Assembly: GCF_013761175.1 (NCBI RefSeq) | Contig: NZ_JACDUR010000001.1 | Coordinates: 620,001 to 684,000 of the forward strand | Length of the DNA: 64,000 nucleotides | From: Nonomuraea soli | GTDB lineage: Bacteria; Actinomycetota; Actinomycetes; Streptosporangiales; Streptosporangiaceae | Direction: 5' to 3' | The notes under the pieces: generated by a model | Told to the model about the DNA's origin: nothing | Seen by the model: only the letters and a program-made list of their open reading frames with translations | The model's database searches: none | Position numbers and translations under genes: made by a program | Shown here: one piece after another, positions 35,841-44,532 of the stretch | Layout: the number at the start of each line of letters is the position of its first letter | Numbering within the stretch: position 1 is the first letter of the stretch

Positions 35841-36765
35841 GCGGCGGCCCGGCGTGTTGGGCGGCGGCGTCGAGGACCCGCTCGAAGGCCTCCATGGTGG
35901 GCAGCTTGGCCAGCACGTCCGCGACGGCGTCGACCGCGAAGCGCCGGTGCTCCGGCTCGGCGCCCTCGTCGGCGGCGAGCCGCGCCTGGGCGTCGAGGTA
36001 GTTGAGCAGGACGGCCACCTCCATGGAGAAGGCCCCCAGCCCGCCCGGCGGCTCCAGGCCGCAGGCACGCCGGTAGGCGGCCACGGTCGCCTTCACGCCG
36101 CCGCCGTCCACCTCGCCGTCGTGGTGGTGCCAGCGCAGCAGCGTGCCCGCCAGCTCCTGCTCGGGCACGCCGGGGCCGGCGTTGTCCCAGTCGAGCACCA
36201 CCAGGCCGCCATCGGGGGCGCGCATCAGGTTCGACTGCTTCATGTCCAGGTGGCACAGCCGGGCGCGACCCGGATCCGCGGGCCGGACCAGGGCGGCCAG
36301 CTCGGCGAGCCGCTCTTCGTACGGCGCGGCCTCGGGGATCTCGCTCCACCGCCCGGGCGCCGCCACCCGGTCGTACCAGGGATCGACGGGCCGCTCCGTG
36401 GCCAGTGCGGTCGCGTGCAGGGTGCCCAGGACGGTGCCGACCTCCTCGGCGCCCGCCGGGCTCCCGGGGACGCCGTCGGCCCAGGAGTACAGCCGGACCT
36501 GGACGCCGTCACGCTCGGCCAGGTAGCGGCCGCTCGTCGTGGGCAGGTTCAGCGGGGCGCGCAGGCCCAGCTCCACGGCGCGATCACGCAGGGCGGCCTC
36601 CTCGTGGACGGCCCGCTCGTCGAGGCCGGCCCAGAAGAACTCCTTCATCGCGTAGCTCCGGCCGCCGCTGTCGAGGCGCCAGACCCTGCCCATCGCGCCT
36701 CGCCCGGCCACGCTCATCGTGCCGTCGGCCAGGCCGTACTCCGCGAACACCCACGCCATCGACAT
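35812..36765 (-). CDS. Aminoglycoside-phosphotransferase-fold kinase
   Basis: A protein of 317 residues. Kinase-like features: SYAMKEFFWAG (ATP-lysine), catalytic loop LCHLDMKQSNLM (H-x-D-x5-N, about 176), and metal motif VVLDWDNAGPG. Related to APH/choline-kinase-like actinobacterial proteins; substrate not evident and antibiotic resistance should not be assumed. Convergent overlap of 29 bases with TetR. Confidence 0.85.
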   Translation of the reverse strand: MSMAWVFAEYGLADGTMSVAGRGAMGRVWRLDSGGRSYAMKEFFWAGLDERAVHEEAALRDRAVELGLRAPLNLPTTSGRYLAERDGVQVRLYSWADGVPGSPAGAEEVGTVLGTLHATALATERPVDPWYDRVAAPGRWSEIPEAAPYEERLAELAALVRPADPGRARLCHLDMKQSNLMRAPDGGLVVLDWDNAGPGVPEQELAGTLLRWHHHDGEVDGGGVKATVAAYRRACGLEPPGGLGAFSMEVAVLLNYLDAQARLAADEGAEPEHRRFAVDAVADVLAKLPTMEAFERVLDAAAQHAGPPLRRGLRPGR

Positions 36766-36810
36766 GGCACGCAGCCTGCCCGCCCGGCCCGCCTGCGGTC
36801 CACCGGATAT

Positions 36811-37347
36811 TCAGAGGCAGTGCTCGCCCGGCGCGGCCTCGGCGCGCATGTTGCAGGTCATCATCCGCATCGCCGCCTCGGCCAGGTCGGCGTGGATGTG
36901 GGCGACGCAGTCGGCGGCGACCCGGACGTCGAACTCCCGCACGTAGGCGTCCAGGGCGCTGTAGAGCACGCACTGCTCGGTCACCTGCCCGGCCAGAACC
37001 ACCGTGCCGACCCCCTTCCTGCGCAGGAGGTAGTCGAGGGAGGTGCCGTAGAAGGCGCTGTGGCGCACCTTGGGCAGGAACGCGCAGCCTTCGGGAGGGA
37101 GGATCGGTTCGACGAGGTCGGGCCGCCGCCCTTCCAGGGCGCGCCGCGTGAGCTCCGCCGGGCCGGCGGCGAAGTCGCCGTGGTTGTCGTTGACGTAGAC
37201 GAGTTCGACGTCGTCACGTTCCTCCGCCTGCCGTATCAGCGCGGCCAGCGGGCCGACGACCTCCTCGACGCTCTTGGCCAGCAGGTCGGCGTCGTCGTGG
37301 TCGTAGCTGTTGAGCATGTCCATGACGACCAGCGCGGTGACGTTCAT
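36811..37347 (-). CDS. Isochorismatase-family cysteine hydrolase
   Basis: A protein of 178 residues. Catalytic triad of the family: Asp in VVMDMLNSYD (about 10), Lys in FLPKVRHSAFYGT (about 93) and Cys in GQVTEQCVLYSAL (about 126). Nicotinamidase/isochorismatase-like amidase. Divergent from a GlxA-like regulator across a perfect palindrome; a second, different member of the same family lies on the far side of that regulator. Confidence 0.88.
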   Translation of the reverse strand: MNVTALVVMDMLNSYDHDDADLLAKSVEEVVGPLAALIRQAEERDDVELVYVNDNHGDFAAGPAELTRRALEGRRPDLVEPILPPEGCAFLPKVRHSAFYGTSLDYLLRRKGVGTVVLAGQVTEQCVLYSALDAYVREFDVRVAADCVAHIHADLAEAAMRMMTCNMRAEAAPGEHCL

Positions 37348-37382
37348 CCCGGTCCCCTACCCAGGCCGGCGTGTCCGTATCT

Positions 37383-37396
37383 GACAGTTAACTGTC
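37383..37396. promoter_or_regulatory. Perfect 14-bp palindrome GACAGTTAACTGTC
   Basis: Lies in the 86-base gap between the divergent isochorismatase-fold gene (start 37347) and the GlxA-like regulator (start 37434). AT-richer than its surroundings. Probable operator controlling both directions. Confidence 0.6.
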
Positions 37397-37433
37397 GTTG
37401 CAGTCATTCGGTGCATTAAGTGACAATCGAGAC

Positions 37434-38417
37434 ATGTCCACCGCACATCGCGTCGTGATCGCGCTCTTCCCTGACGTCGACCTGCTCGACGTCACCGGCC
37501 CGGCCGAGGTGTTCGCCCTGGCCAACCGGGTCGCCGGGCGAGCACTCTACGACGTGCGGCTGGCCGGGCCGGAAGGCGGCCAGGTCACCACGTCGGCCGG
37601 GGTGCGGCTGCTGGCCGACCTCAGCTTCGACGAGGTCGGCGACCAGGTCGACACCCTGCTGGTGCCCGGCGCGGTCGAGGTCACCCCCGACGGGCCGCGC
37701 GCCCTGACGGATCCCCGGGTGGTGGCCTGGGTACGGCACGCGGCACCCGCCGCGCGCCGGGTGGCGTCGGTGTGCGTCGGCGCCCACATCCTGGCCGAGG
37801 CCGGGCTCCTCACGGGCCTGACCGCCACCACCCACTGGTCCACCGCCGCCCAGCTGGCGGCCGACCACCCGGAGGTCACGGTCGACCCCGACCCCATCTT
37901 CGTGCGCTCCAGCGCCCGGGTGTGGACGGGGGCGGGCATCAGCGCCTGCCTCGACCTGACGCTCGCCCTGGTCGCCGAGGACCACGGCGAGGAGACGGCC
38001 CTGGCCGTCGCCCGCGAGCTGGTCATGTACCTCAAACGCCAGGGAGGCCAGAGCCAGTTCAGCGTGCCGCTGGCGCACGCCGCCACCGGACGCCGCGACA
38101 TCGACGAGCTGCGCCTGTGGATCGCCGAGCACCTCGACGAGGAGCTCACCCTCGTCGAGCTGGCGGCCAGGATGGGGCTCAGCCGGCGCCAGTTCGCCCG
38201 GGTCTTCCGCCAGCAGACCGGCACCACACCCGCGGCCTACATCGAGTCCGCGCGGGTGGAGGTGGCCAGACGGCTGCTGGAGACCACCGACCTGCCCCTG
38301 CCACGGGTGGCGGCCGACAGCGGGCTCGGCTCGGTGGAGACCCTGCACCGGGCCTTCCGCCGCCGCCTGGGCACCGGCCCCGGCACCTACCGCCGCCGTT
38401 TCCACACGGTGGCCTGA
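37434..38417 (+). CDS. GlxA-type AraC-family regulator (DJ-1/PfpI domain plus HTH)
   Basis: A protein of 327 residues from ATG 37434 (MSTAHRVVIALFPDVDLLDV). N-terminal DJ-1/PfpI-like domain with nucleophile-elbow Cys in RVASVCVGAHILAEAG (about 115), and C-terminal AraC double helix-turn-helix (LVELAARMGLSRRQFARVFR; PRVAADSGLGSVETLHRAFR). This architecture regulates amine, glycine-betaine or related catabolism. It sits between two isochorismatase-fold genes, its likely targets. Confidence 0.9.
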   Translation: MSTAHRVVIALFPDVDLLDVTGPAEVFALANRVAGRALYDVRLAGPEGGQVTTSAGVRLLADLSFDEVGDQVDTLLVPGAVEVTPDGPRALTDPRVVAWVRHAAPAARRVASVCVGAHILAEAGLLTGLTATTHWSTAAQLAADHPEVTVDPDPIFVRSSARVWTGAGISACLDLTLALVAEDHGEETALAVARELVMYLKRQGGQSQFSVPLAHAATGRRDIDELRLWIAEHLDEELTLVELAARMGLSRRQFARVFRQQTGTTPAAYIESARVEVARRLLETTDLPLPRVAADSGLGSVETLHRAFRRRLGTGPGTYRRRFHTVA

Positions 38418-38483
38418 ACCCGGCTCGCTCGAATGCCGCCACGCGGCGGCGCGAGCGTGCCGGAAAACGAAAGGAATCACGCC

Positions 38484-39092
38484 ATGAGCACCACCGTCTC
38501 CACCACGTTGCGCGAGGTCGTCGGCCTGCCCGCGGACCTGCCGCGCCTGGCCGGCACCACCCTCGTCATGATCGACTACCAGAACACCTACCGCACAGGG
38601 GTCATGGCCCTGCCCGGCGCGGAGGCCGCGATCAAGGCGGGCGCGCGCCTGCTGGAGCGTGCGCGCGCAGCCGGGGCCGGCGTCGTGCACATCGTCAACG
38701 ACGGCGGCCCCGGCACGCCGTACGACATCCACGCGGAGATCGGTTCCATCAGCCCGGAGGTCGCGCCGCGCGAGGGCGAGCCCGTGGTGGTCAAGACGGC
38801 GCCCAACGCCTTCCACCAGACCGGCCTGGAGCGGGTGCTCAAGGACCTCGGCGCCGGCGGCGACCTGGTGCTGGCCGGGTTCATGACCCACATGTGCGTG
38901 ACGTTCACCGCCGAGGGCGCGTTCCTGCGCGGCTACCGGCCGGTGGTCGTGGCCGACGCCTGCGCGACGCGCACGCTGGCCGGCCCCGGCGGCACGCCGG
39001 TGGACGACGCCACGCTGCACCGCGCCGCCCTGACCACCATCGGCGACCTGTTCGGCCTGGTCGTGCCCACCGCCGCCGCCCTGGAGGACTGA
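38484..39092 (+). CDS. Isochorismatase-family cysteine hydrolase, second copy
   Basis: A protein of 202 residues from ATG 38484 (MSTTVSTTLREVVGLPADL). Triad: Asp in LVMIDYQNTYRTG (about 31), Lys in VVVKTAPNAFHQT (about 110) and Cys in GFMTHMCVTFTAEG (about 141). Longer than its neighbour and only distantly similar, so likely a different substrate. Follows the GlxA-like regulator by 66 bases on the same strand; the stop lies 3 bases from the convergent helicase-associated gene. Confidence 0.87.
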   Translation: MSTTVSTTLREVVGLPADLPRLAGTTLVMIDYQNTYRTGVMALPGAEAAIKAGARLLERARAAGAGVVHIVNDGGPGTPYDIHAEIGSISPEVAPREGEPVVVKTAPNAFHQTGLERVLKDLGAGGDLVLAGFMTHMCVTFTAEGAFLRGYRPVVVADACATRTLAGPGGTPVDDATLHRAALTTIGDLFGLVVPTAAALED

Positions 39093-39095
39093 GGC

Positions 39096-41486
39096 TCAGA
39101 AGGTCGCGCGGACCTCGACGATCTCGGCGAGCGGGAACTCCAGGTAGTCGCCCGCCTCCTCACACCAGGCGTCGAGCACGCCCGCCCGGAGCTCGCCGTG
39201 ACTGATCGTCGCGGTGAGCCCGTCGGTGAGCCGGATCCCCGCCCGCACCCCCCGGTCGACCACGAACCCCAGCAGCGACTGCTGGGCCGTGGGCAGCCTG
39301 GTGGCCGTGCGCCCGATGACCGCCCATGTGCGGGCGCCCACCTCCACGCTCTCGTGGGCGGTGACCAGGCGCTTGGCGTGTTCGTGCGGATCGGGGGTCG
39401 GCTCGGTGAGCACGTAGGGCGGCGGCAGCTCGGCGACCTGGCCGCCGGGCAGCAGGATGAGCTTGCCGTTCTGCGGCTCCTCGACCCTGGTGCGCCGCCT
39501 GATCTCGACCTCGCCGGTGTCGGCGACGGTGACGGGCGCGTAGCCGTTCTCCCGCAGCAGGGCGAGCGTTCGCTCGGCCGGGGCGGAGCTGACCAGCACC
39601 GTGGGCGCCAGCAGCCGCAGGCCCAGGCGCGACAGGCGGCGGTGGCCGGCGATCTCGGCCAGCAGCCCCGGGTCGGAGGCCTGCACGATGCAGCCGACCG
39701 TGGTCACGGTGACCTCGCCGTGGCGGCGGGCCACGTCGCGCACGAGGTACTCCAGCGGCTGCGGGATGGCGCCGACGGAGGCCAGTTCCTCAAGGAGCTC
39801 GTCGCAGTCGTAGCCGTCGTCGAGCGCGCGGCGCACGCTCTCGGCCGAGAAACGCCAGACCGAGGCGGCGCCGCGCGACTCGCGGTCGGCCGAGCGGTCG
39901 AGCAGGGCGGCCAGTTCGGCGGAGGGCGGCCCGGTCACCACGGCGGTCAGGTCGGGGCCGAACAGCGCGCTGCGCCGCACGCTGGCCAGGGCGCGGGTGG
40001 AGACCTCGACCAGGCCGGGATCGTGCTCGACGACCGGCACGCAGTCGTCGTTCTCGTCGCCCGCCTTGCCCGCCAGGCCCGCGAGCGCCCGGCCCAGGTC
40101 GGTCAGGGCGTTGTTGGCCAGGACGCCGAGCAGCCTGGCCTCGTCGAGCACCGCGGGGGCGCACTCGGCGAGCAGGGCCTGGTCGAGCAGCGGGGCGTGC
40201 CAGTGGACCGCGCGGACCAGCGCGCCTCGTTCGGCGAACGCGATGCCGGACGGCAACGAGCACAACACCTGCACGACGGCGCGCCGCACGCGGGCGATGG
40301 CGGCGCCCGACTGCTCGTCGCCGAGCGCGGTCGGGTACTTGCCGTCGATCTTGCGCAGGGACGAGCGCTCCATGCGCCACCACGCCGACAGCAGCACGCG
40401 CAGCCGGGCCGAGCCCTCGTCGAGCCGCCAGCGGTCGAACCGGTCGGTGGGCACCATGCCGCCCGACTTGTCGTCGAGGGCCAGGAGCCGCGCGACGGCG
40501 CAGATCTCCAGGAGCAGCCGGGCCTCGTCCTCGTCGCAGCCGGTCTCCTTGGCGAGCCTGCGCACCTCGCGCACGCCCACGCCGCCGGTCTTCAGCAGGG
40601 GCAGCGGCGTCTTGGCGGTGTTGTCGAGCAGGGCGGCGCAGCGCTCGACGAGATGCGGCGCGGCCAGGGTCATCAGGTGGTCGACCTCTTCCGGATCGAC
40701 CGGGATGCCCGGGATCTCGGGGGCGACGGGGGTGAAGGGCGGGTGGTAGTCGGGGCCGCGCAGGCTCAGCGCCACCTCGCGCGGCATCTCGGCGACGTGC
40801 CAGTTGGGGCGGTAGAGCAGGCCGTGGTCGGCGGCCCAGCGCTCGGGGGTGCCGGGCAGGACGAAGCGGTTGCCGTCGACGTCGCGCAGCGGGCCGTCCC
40901 AGGCGAACTCCTCCAGGAACTGGCGCGTGCCCGCCGGGGCGCTGGACAGCAGGCCGGTCAGGCGGGTGGCGTCGCCGAGCACCTCGGCGACGCGGGAGAT
41001 CGTGCGCCGCCGGTTGCCGTGCGGCGGGAGCCCCAGGTTGCGGGAGAGCAGGCGCAGCGTGTCGTTGCTGATCGTCCAGGAGTTCAGGTAGTGGTCGAGC
41101 GGCTCGCCCAGTCCGAGCGGAGCGGTCCACCACCGCGAGACGGCCTCGGCCAGGTGGATGTGGCCGTCGCGGTCGGGCCAGGCCAGGGCGTGGTCGTAGA
41201 GGCCGTCGAGCCAGTGGCGCACGTCGTCGGCGGTGGCGTCGAGGAAGTCCGCGAGCGCGGGGACGGTGGGGGAGTCGAGCACGAGGCAGGTCTGCGCCAG
41301 CTCCAGGCAGGGCTGGGGCAGGCTGCGCATCGCCTCCATGACGGCGAAGCCGTTGGTCAGCCGCTGCGCGAGCGATTCCAGCCGCCGGGGCCAGGGCGCC
41401 GCGATCGCGTCCTGCCGGTTGGTGAGGACGCGGGCAAGTCTGTCTTCGTCGAGTGTTCGCAGCCAGCCGAGCAGGTGATCATCCAT
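39096..41486 (-). CDS. Helicase-associated (Helicase_C_3/XPB-like) domain protein
   Basis: A protein of 796 residues without a Walker A motif. N-terminal MDDHLLGWLRTLDEDRLARVL and ALADFLDATADDVRHWLDGL read as DNA-binding helices. The region around 560-700 (VWRFSAESVRRALDDGYDCD, EYLVRDVARRHGEVTV, ILLPGGQVAELPPPYVL) matches the helicase-associated domain often placed before XPB-type helicases in actinomycetes. Genuine helicases of this pair lie elsewhere. Role in nucleotide-excision repair is family inference. Confidence 0.78.
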   Translation of the reverse strand: MDDHLLGWLRTLDEDRLARVLTNRQDAIAAPWPRRLESLAQRLTNGFAVMEAMRSLPQPCLELAQTCLVLDSPTVPALADFLDATADDVRHWLDGLYDHALAWPDRDGHIHLAEAVSRWWTAPLGLGEPLDHYLNSWTISNDTLRLLSRNLGLPPHGNRRRTISRVAEVLGDATRLTGLLSSAPAGTRQFLEEFAWDGPLRDVDGNRFVLPGTPERWAADHGLLYRPNWHVAEMPREVALSLRGPDYHPPFTPVAPEIPGIPVDPEEVDHLMTLAAPHLVERCAALLDNTAKTPLPLLKTGGVGVREVRRLAKETGCDEDEARLLLEICAVARLLALDDKSGGMVPTDRFDRWRLDEGSARLRVLLSAWWRMERSSLRKIDGKYPTALGDEQSGAAIARVRRAVVQVLCSLPSGIAFAERGALVRAVHWHAPLLDQALLAECAPAVLDEARLLGVLANNALTDLGRALAGLAGKAGDENDDCVPVVEHDPGLVEVSTRALASVRRSALFGPDLTAVVTGPPSAELAALLDRSADRESRGAASVWRFSAESVRRALDDGYDCDELLEELASVGAIPQPLEYLVRDVARRHGEVTVTTVGCIVQASDPGLLAEIAGHRRLSRLGLRLLAPTVLVSSAPAERTLALLRENGYAPVTVADTGEVEIRRRTRVEEPQNGKLILLPGGQVAELPPPYVLTEPTPDPHEHAKRLVTAHESVEVGARTWAVIGRTATRLPTAQQSLLGFVVDRGVRAGIRLTDGLTATISHGELRAGVLDAWCEEAGDYLEFPLAEIVEVRATF

Positions 41487-41651
41487 CGGTCAGCACTCTC
41501 AGGGGTCGCGCGCGGGACTCGCGAGCTGTTGGGCGCTCATCCCTTCTCGTTCGCTTCGCGGGCGGCTTGCTGCGCCGCGCCGACCGCTCCGCTCACTCGT
41601 CGGGTTCGCGCCGCGAGCCATGACCATCCACGGTAGTGCAGATCACCGTTG
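41487..41651. other. Intergenic stretch, no gene identified
   Basis: Between two minus-strand genes. Contains a run of short GCTTCGC/GCGGGC-type units (about 41545-41620) of low complexity but no open reading frame, hairpin or promoter that I can support. Confidence 0.4.
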
Positions 41652-42119
41652 TCAGGAGAGGACTGCCCAGACGATCTTCCCTTTTGGTGAGAGTGCCGAC
41701 CACCCCCAGCGGAGCGCCAGCGAGTCGACGATGTGCAGCCCGAGCCCGCCCACGTCGAGCGGCCCGGCGTAGCGCAACACCGGGACCGAGGGCCCGGGGT
41801 CGGTGAAGGCGCAGGTCACCAGCCTGCCCCGCCGTACGAGAGACATCTGTACGGCCGGCGGCACCCCACCCAGGGCCAGCCCGTGCCGCAAAGCGTTGGT
41901 CGCCAGCTCCGACACGACGAGTTCCATGTTGTCCACGACCTCCGTCAGCCCCCAGGCGGCGAGCGTCCCGGCGGTGAAGCTGCGCGCCGAGTGCACGGAC
42001 GAGGCCGCGGGGGGAAGGGCGAACGTGGCGCTGGAGGCGGGACCGCCTTCGAGGAGGTCACGGGCCGCGTCGGGCCACCAGCCGACCGGGGGCCACCAGT
42101 CGAAGGTGGTCCAAGTCAT
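41652..42119 (-). CDS. ATP-binding protein of the anti-sigma (RsbW/SpoIIAB-like) HATPase class
   Basis: A protein of 155 residues from ATG 42119 (MTWTTFDWWPPVGWWPDAAR). HATPase_c N-box ELVVSELATNALRHG (about 83), then CAFTDPGP and GGLGLHIVDSLALRWGW (G-box). Such small ATPases accompany XRE/DUF397 pairs in whiJ-like loci of actinomycetes. Divergent from the XRE gene across a long inverted repeat. The upstream in-frame extension is not conserved-looking. Confidence 0.85.
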   Translation of the reverse strand: MTWTTFDWWPPVGWWPDAARDLLEGGPASSATFALPPAASSVHSARSFTAGTLAAWGLTEVVDNMELVVSELATNALRHGLALGGVPPAVQMSLVRRGRLVTCAFTDPGPSVPVLRYAGPLDVGGLGLHIVDSLALRWGWSALSPKGKIVWAVLS

Positions 42120-42168
42120 TGTGGACTGCACATGATCATTCTGAGGCAGAATGTCGTGCATGTGCAAG

Positions 42169-42203
42169 AGCGAATGCACGTGCAGAGAAGGCGTGCATTC
42201 GCT
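42169..42203. promoter_or_regulatory. Perfect 11-bp inverted repeat in the whiJ-like divergent promoter
   Basis: AGCGAATGCAC (42169-42179) and GTGCATTCGCT (42193-42203) with a 13-base spacer. A third related half-site, GTGCATGTGC, lies at 42156-42165. The gap separates the ATPase and XRE genes. A candidate operator for the XRE protein or a transcript hairpin. Confidence 0.55.
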
Positions 42204-42287
42204 ACGGTTACGGATGAAAAAAGGTACTCCGGGGGAAAGGAACCTTCCTGTCAGACTATGAGTTAGGAACCGACTAAGGAGCAGCAC

Positions 42288-43154
42288 GTGTCCATGGATC
42301 CACCTGGATCGGGGTCGACCGTCCGGCGCATCATGCTCGGAGCGAGCCTGCGCCGGCTGCGCGAGAACGTGGGGCTGGAACGCGATGCGGCCGGGTTCCA
42401 TATCCGCGCGTCCGCGTCCAAGATCAGCCGCATGGAGCTCGGCCGCGTCGGCTTCAAGACACGTGACGTGGAGGATCTGCTCACGCTCTACGGCGTCAGC
42501 GACAACGCCGAGCGCCGTGCTTTGCTGGAGATGGTGCGAGAGGCCAACACCCCCGGGTGGTGGCACAAGTACTCGGACGTCCTGCCCGGCTGGTTCACGA
42601 CCTACGTGGGCCTGGAAGAGGCGGCGACCCTGATCCGCACCTACGAGGTCCAGTTCGTGCCCGGACTGCTCCAGACGGCCAACTACGCGCGGGCCGTCTA
42701 CCGCCTGGGCAACCCCGATGCAACTCCCGAGGACGTAGAACGGCGCGTGCGCTCACGTCTGCAGCGCCAGCAACGTTTCACCCAGAAAGACGGCCCCCGC
42801 CTCTGGGCGGTCATCGACGAGGCCGCGCTCAGGAGGATCATCGGCGGTACGGAGATCATGGCCGAGCAGCTTCAGCATCTGCTGCACGTCGCGACCCTTC
42901 CGCACATCACCATCCAGGTGATGCCGTTCAAGTACGGCTCGCACGCCGCGGAGGGTGGCGCGTTCAGCATTCTGCGGTTTCCCGAGTCCGACCTGTCGGA
43001 CGTCGTCTATGTCGAACAGCTCTGGGGTGCTCTCTACCTGGACAAGCGTGAGGACATCGACCCGTACCTCACCGCCATGGACCAGCTGTGCGTGGAGAGC
43101 ACCACGCCCGGCGGCACCGTCGAGCTCATCGACGCTCATCTCAGAAAGATGTAG
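42288..43154 (+). CDS. XRE-family regulator with DUF5753 domain
   Basis: A protein of 288 residues from GTG 42288, with AAGGAG six bases upstream. N-terminal helix-turn-helix (ERDAAGFHIRASASKISRME, about 34-53) and the DUF5753 domain: TYEVQFVPGLLQTANYARAV, LWAVIDEAALRRIIGG, PFKYGSHAAEGGAFSIL. DUF5753/DUF397 pairs (whiJ, BldB-like systems) tune differentiation and antibiotic production in streptomycetes. DUF397 follows directly. Confidence 0.93.
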   Translation: MSMDPPGSGSTVRRIMLGASLRRLRENVGLERDAAGFHIRASASKISRMELGRVGFKTRDVEDLLTLYGVSDNAERRALLEMVREANTPGWWHKYSDVLPGWFTTYVGLEEAATLIRTYEVQFVPGLLQTANYARAVYRLGNPDATPEDVERRVRSRLQRQQRFTQKDGPRLWAVIDEAALRRIIGGTEIMAEQLQHLLHVATLPHITIQVMPFKYGSHAAEGGAFSILRFPESDLSDVVYVEQLWGALYLDKREDIDPYLTAMDQLCVESTTPGGTVELIDAHLRKM

Positions 43155-43400
43155 ATGGACCACACCTACAACGGCATGCCCGCCCGCGACCTCACGGAGC
43201 TCACCGGGGCCGCGTGGCGCAAGAGCCGCTACAGCAACTCCCAGGGCAACTGCGTGGAGCTCGCCGAGCTCCCCGACGGGGCGATCGCGGTCCGCAACTC
43301 GCGCTTCCCCGACGGTCCCGCGCTGATCTACACCCGAGCAGAGATGCGGGCCCTGGTGCTCGGGGTCAAGGACGGGGAGTTCGACACCCTCCTGGTGTAA
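43155..43400 (+). CDS. DUF397-family small protein
   Basis: A protein of 81 residues; diagnostic WRKSRYSNSQGNCVELAEL, then GAIAVRNSRFPDGPALIY. ATG directly follows the XRE stop (TAG-ATG). DUF397 proteins bind or antagonise the linked XRE regulator. A strong hairpin lies 15 bases downstream. Confidence 0.93.
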   Translation: MDHTYNGMPARDLTELTGAAWRKSRYSNSQGNCVELAELPDGAIAVRNSRFPDGPALIYTRAEMRALVLGVKDGEFDTLLV

Positions 43401-43415
43401 CTGCGTGTTAACAGC

Positions 43416-43446
43416 CCGGCGCATCCGCTTAACGCGGGTGCGCCGG
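43416..43446 (+). terminator. Hairpin terminating the XRE-DUF397 transcript
   Basis: CCGGCGCA-T-CCGC pairing with GCGG-G-TGCGCCGG across a 5-base loop (13-bp stem with one T-G pair), beginning 15 bases after the DUF397 stop. No T tract, as usual for this genome. Confidence 0.75.
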
Positions 43447-43478
43447 TGATGTAACAGGTCAGCGGCACAATCGGGACC

Positions 43479-43724
43479 ATGCTCGACCAGATGACGCTCT
43501 ACCCGATAGCCGACGACGTCCTCATCGCCCCCGGCGGCAAGGTCGTGGTCCGCACCTACGGCATCGCCTCCGACTCCGAGCGGGTCTCCTACCGCACCTG
43601 GGTCACCGGCCTTCGCGACCAGCCCCGCTACTGGCACTGGGGACGCTACGAGGAGGCCGCCACCGGTCACCGCAAGGTGCTCGAGTGGCTGACCGGACGG
43701 GGGCCACAGCCGATGGTAGCCTAG
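43479..43724 (+). CDS. Hypothetical small protein
   Basis: A protein of 81 residues: MLDQMTLYPIADDVLIAPGG, then KVVVRTYGIASDSERVSYRT and WHWGRYEEAATGHRKVLEWL. Soluble, beta-strand-rich first half with a C-terminal helix. Good third-position G/C bias supports coding. No family recognised. Its stop overlaps the palindrome in front of the NIPSNAP-like gene. Confidence 0.6.
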   Translation: MLDQMTLYPIADDVLIAPGGKVVVRTYGIASDSERVSYRTWVTGLRDQPRYWHWGRYEEAATGHRKVLEWLTGRGPQPMVA

Positions 43725-43736
43725 CAATCGCTTGGT
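43723..43736. promoter_or_regulatory. Palindrome AGCAATCGCTTGGT, member of a three-site set
   Basis: On the minus strand it reads ACCAAGCGATTGCT, differing at one base from the site at 47152-47165 and sharing the CAAGCG core with 58837-58850. Lies 25 bases before the NIPSNAP-like gene. Likely binding site of an unlinked LacI- or TetR-family regulator. Confidence 0.55.
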
Positions 43737-43760
43737 CAAATCCAGCGAGGAGGGCCGCCG

Positions 43761-44504
43761 ATGCGCCGCGGGATCTACCTGATCGAAGAAGTCGACTTCC
43801 GGCCCATGAACTCCCGCAGGCCCCTCGAATACCTCACCTGGCTCACCCGCTACAAACGCGAGGACGAGAACCTCCAGCGGCACACGCTCACCGAGGGCAT
43901 GTCCATCAGATCCCGCGAGATCGACCTCGTCGGCGCCTTCTACGCCGTCGGCATCACCGGGCACCAGCAGTTCAAGGCCGTCACGCTCTGGCACTGCCAC
44001 GGAGGCTGGGACGGAGGCTGGCGCCAGATGCTGGAGATCTACGACGGCGTCGGCGACAAGCTGTTCCTGTCCGACATCGACGACCTGCGCTTCTCCGCCT
44101 TCTCCCGCCCGCTCGGGGCCGTGCACGGCACCCCGGGGCTGGGCGACACCGTCAGGCCCCTCTACCTCTACGAGAGCGCCACCGTCCGGCCGGGCGCCGC
44201 GCTCGACTACCTGGCCGCCGTGCGCGAGGAGCGGCTGCCGGTGCTGCGCGAGCACGGCCACGACCTGGTGGGCCTGTACGAGGTGCTGATGTGCGACAAC
44301 GAGGTCGTCACGCTGTGGGGCACCACCATCGACGCCCACCTGGCGGTGCAGCGGGCCCGCGACGCCGCGCTCGGGCTCGACGACGAGGTGGCGCCAGACT
44401 CCCGCCTGCTCGACTGGTCCAAGCGTGCCCGCGACTACCTGGAGGGCCCGTGGCGCGAGACCCTGCTCGCTCCCTTCCCCGGCTCTCGCCTTGCGCCCGG
44501 CTAG
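43761..44504 (+). CDS. NIPSNAP-like protein
   Basis: A protein of 247 residues from ATG 43761, GAGGAGGG upstream. Starts MRRGIYLIEEVDFRPMNSRR; the second half has VGLYEVLMCDNEVVTLWGTT, typical of the ferredoxin-like NIPSNAP barrel, so two such domains may be present. Family members are often next to catabolic oxidoreductases but lack a defined reaction. Begins a region with the MDMPI/sigma pair; shares its control palindrome with the LLM/PhyH and hydantoinase promoters. Confidence 0.65.
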   Translation: MRRGIYLIEEVDFRPMNSRRPLEYLTWLTRYKREDENLQRHTLTEGMSIRSREIDLVGAFYAVGITGHQQFKAVTLWHCHGGWDGGWRQMLEIYDGVGDKLFLSDIDDLRFSAFSRPLGAVHGTPGLGDTVRPLYLYESATVRPGAALDYLAAVREERLPVLREHGHDLVGLYEVLMCDNEVVTLWGTTIDAHLAVQRARDAALGLDDEVAPDSRLLDWSKRARDYLEGPWRETLLAPFPGSRLAPG

Positions 44505-44532
44505 CGGGTAGCGTCGGCAGGCGGAGGCACAC

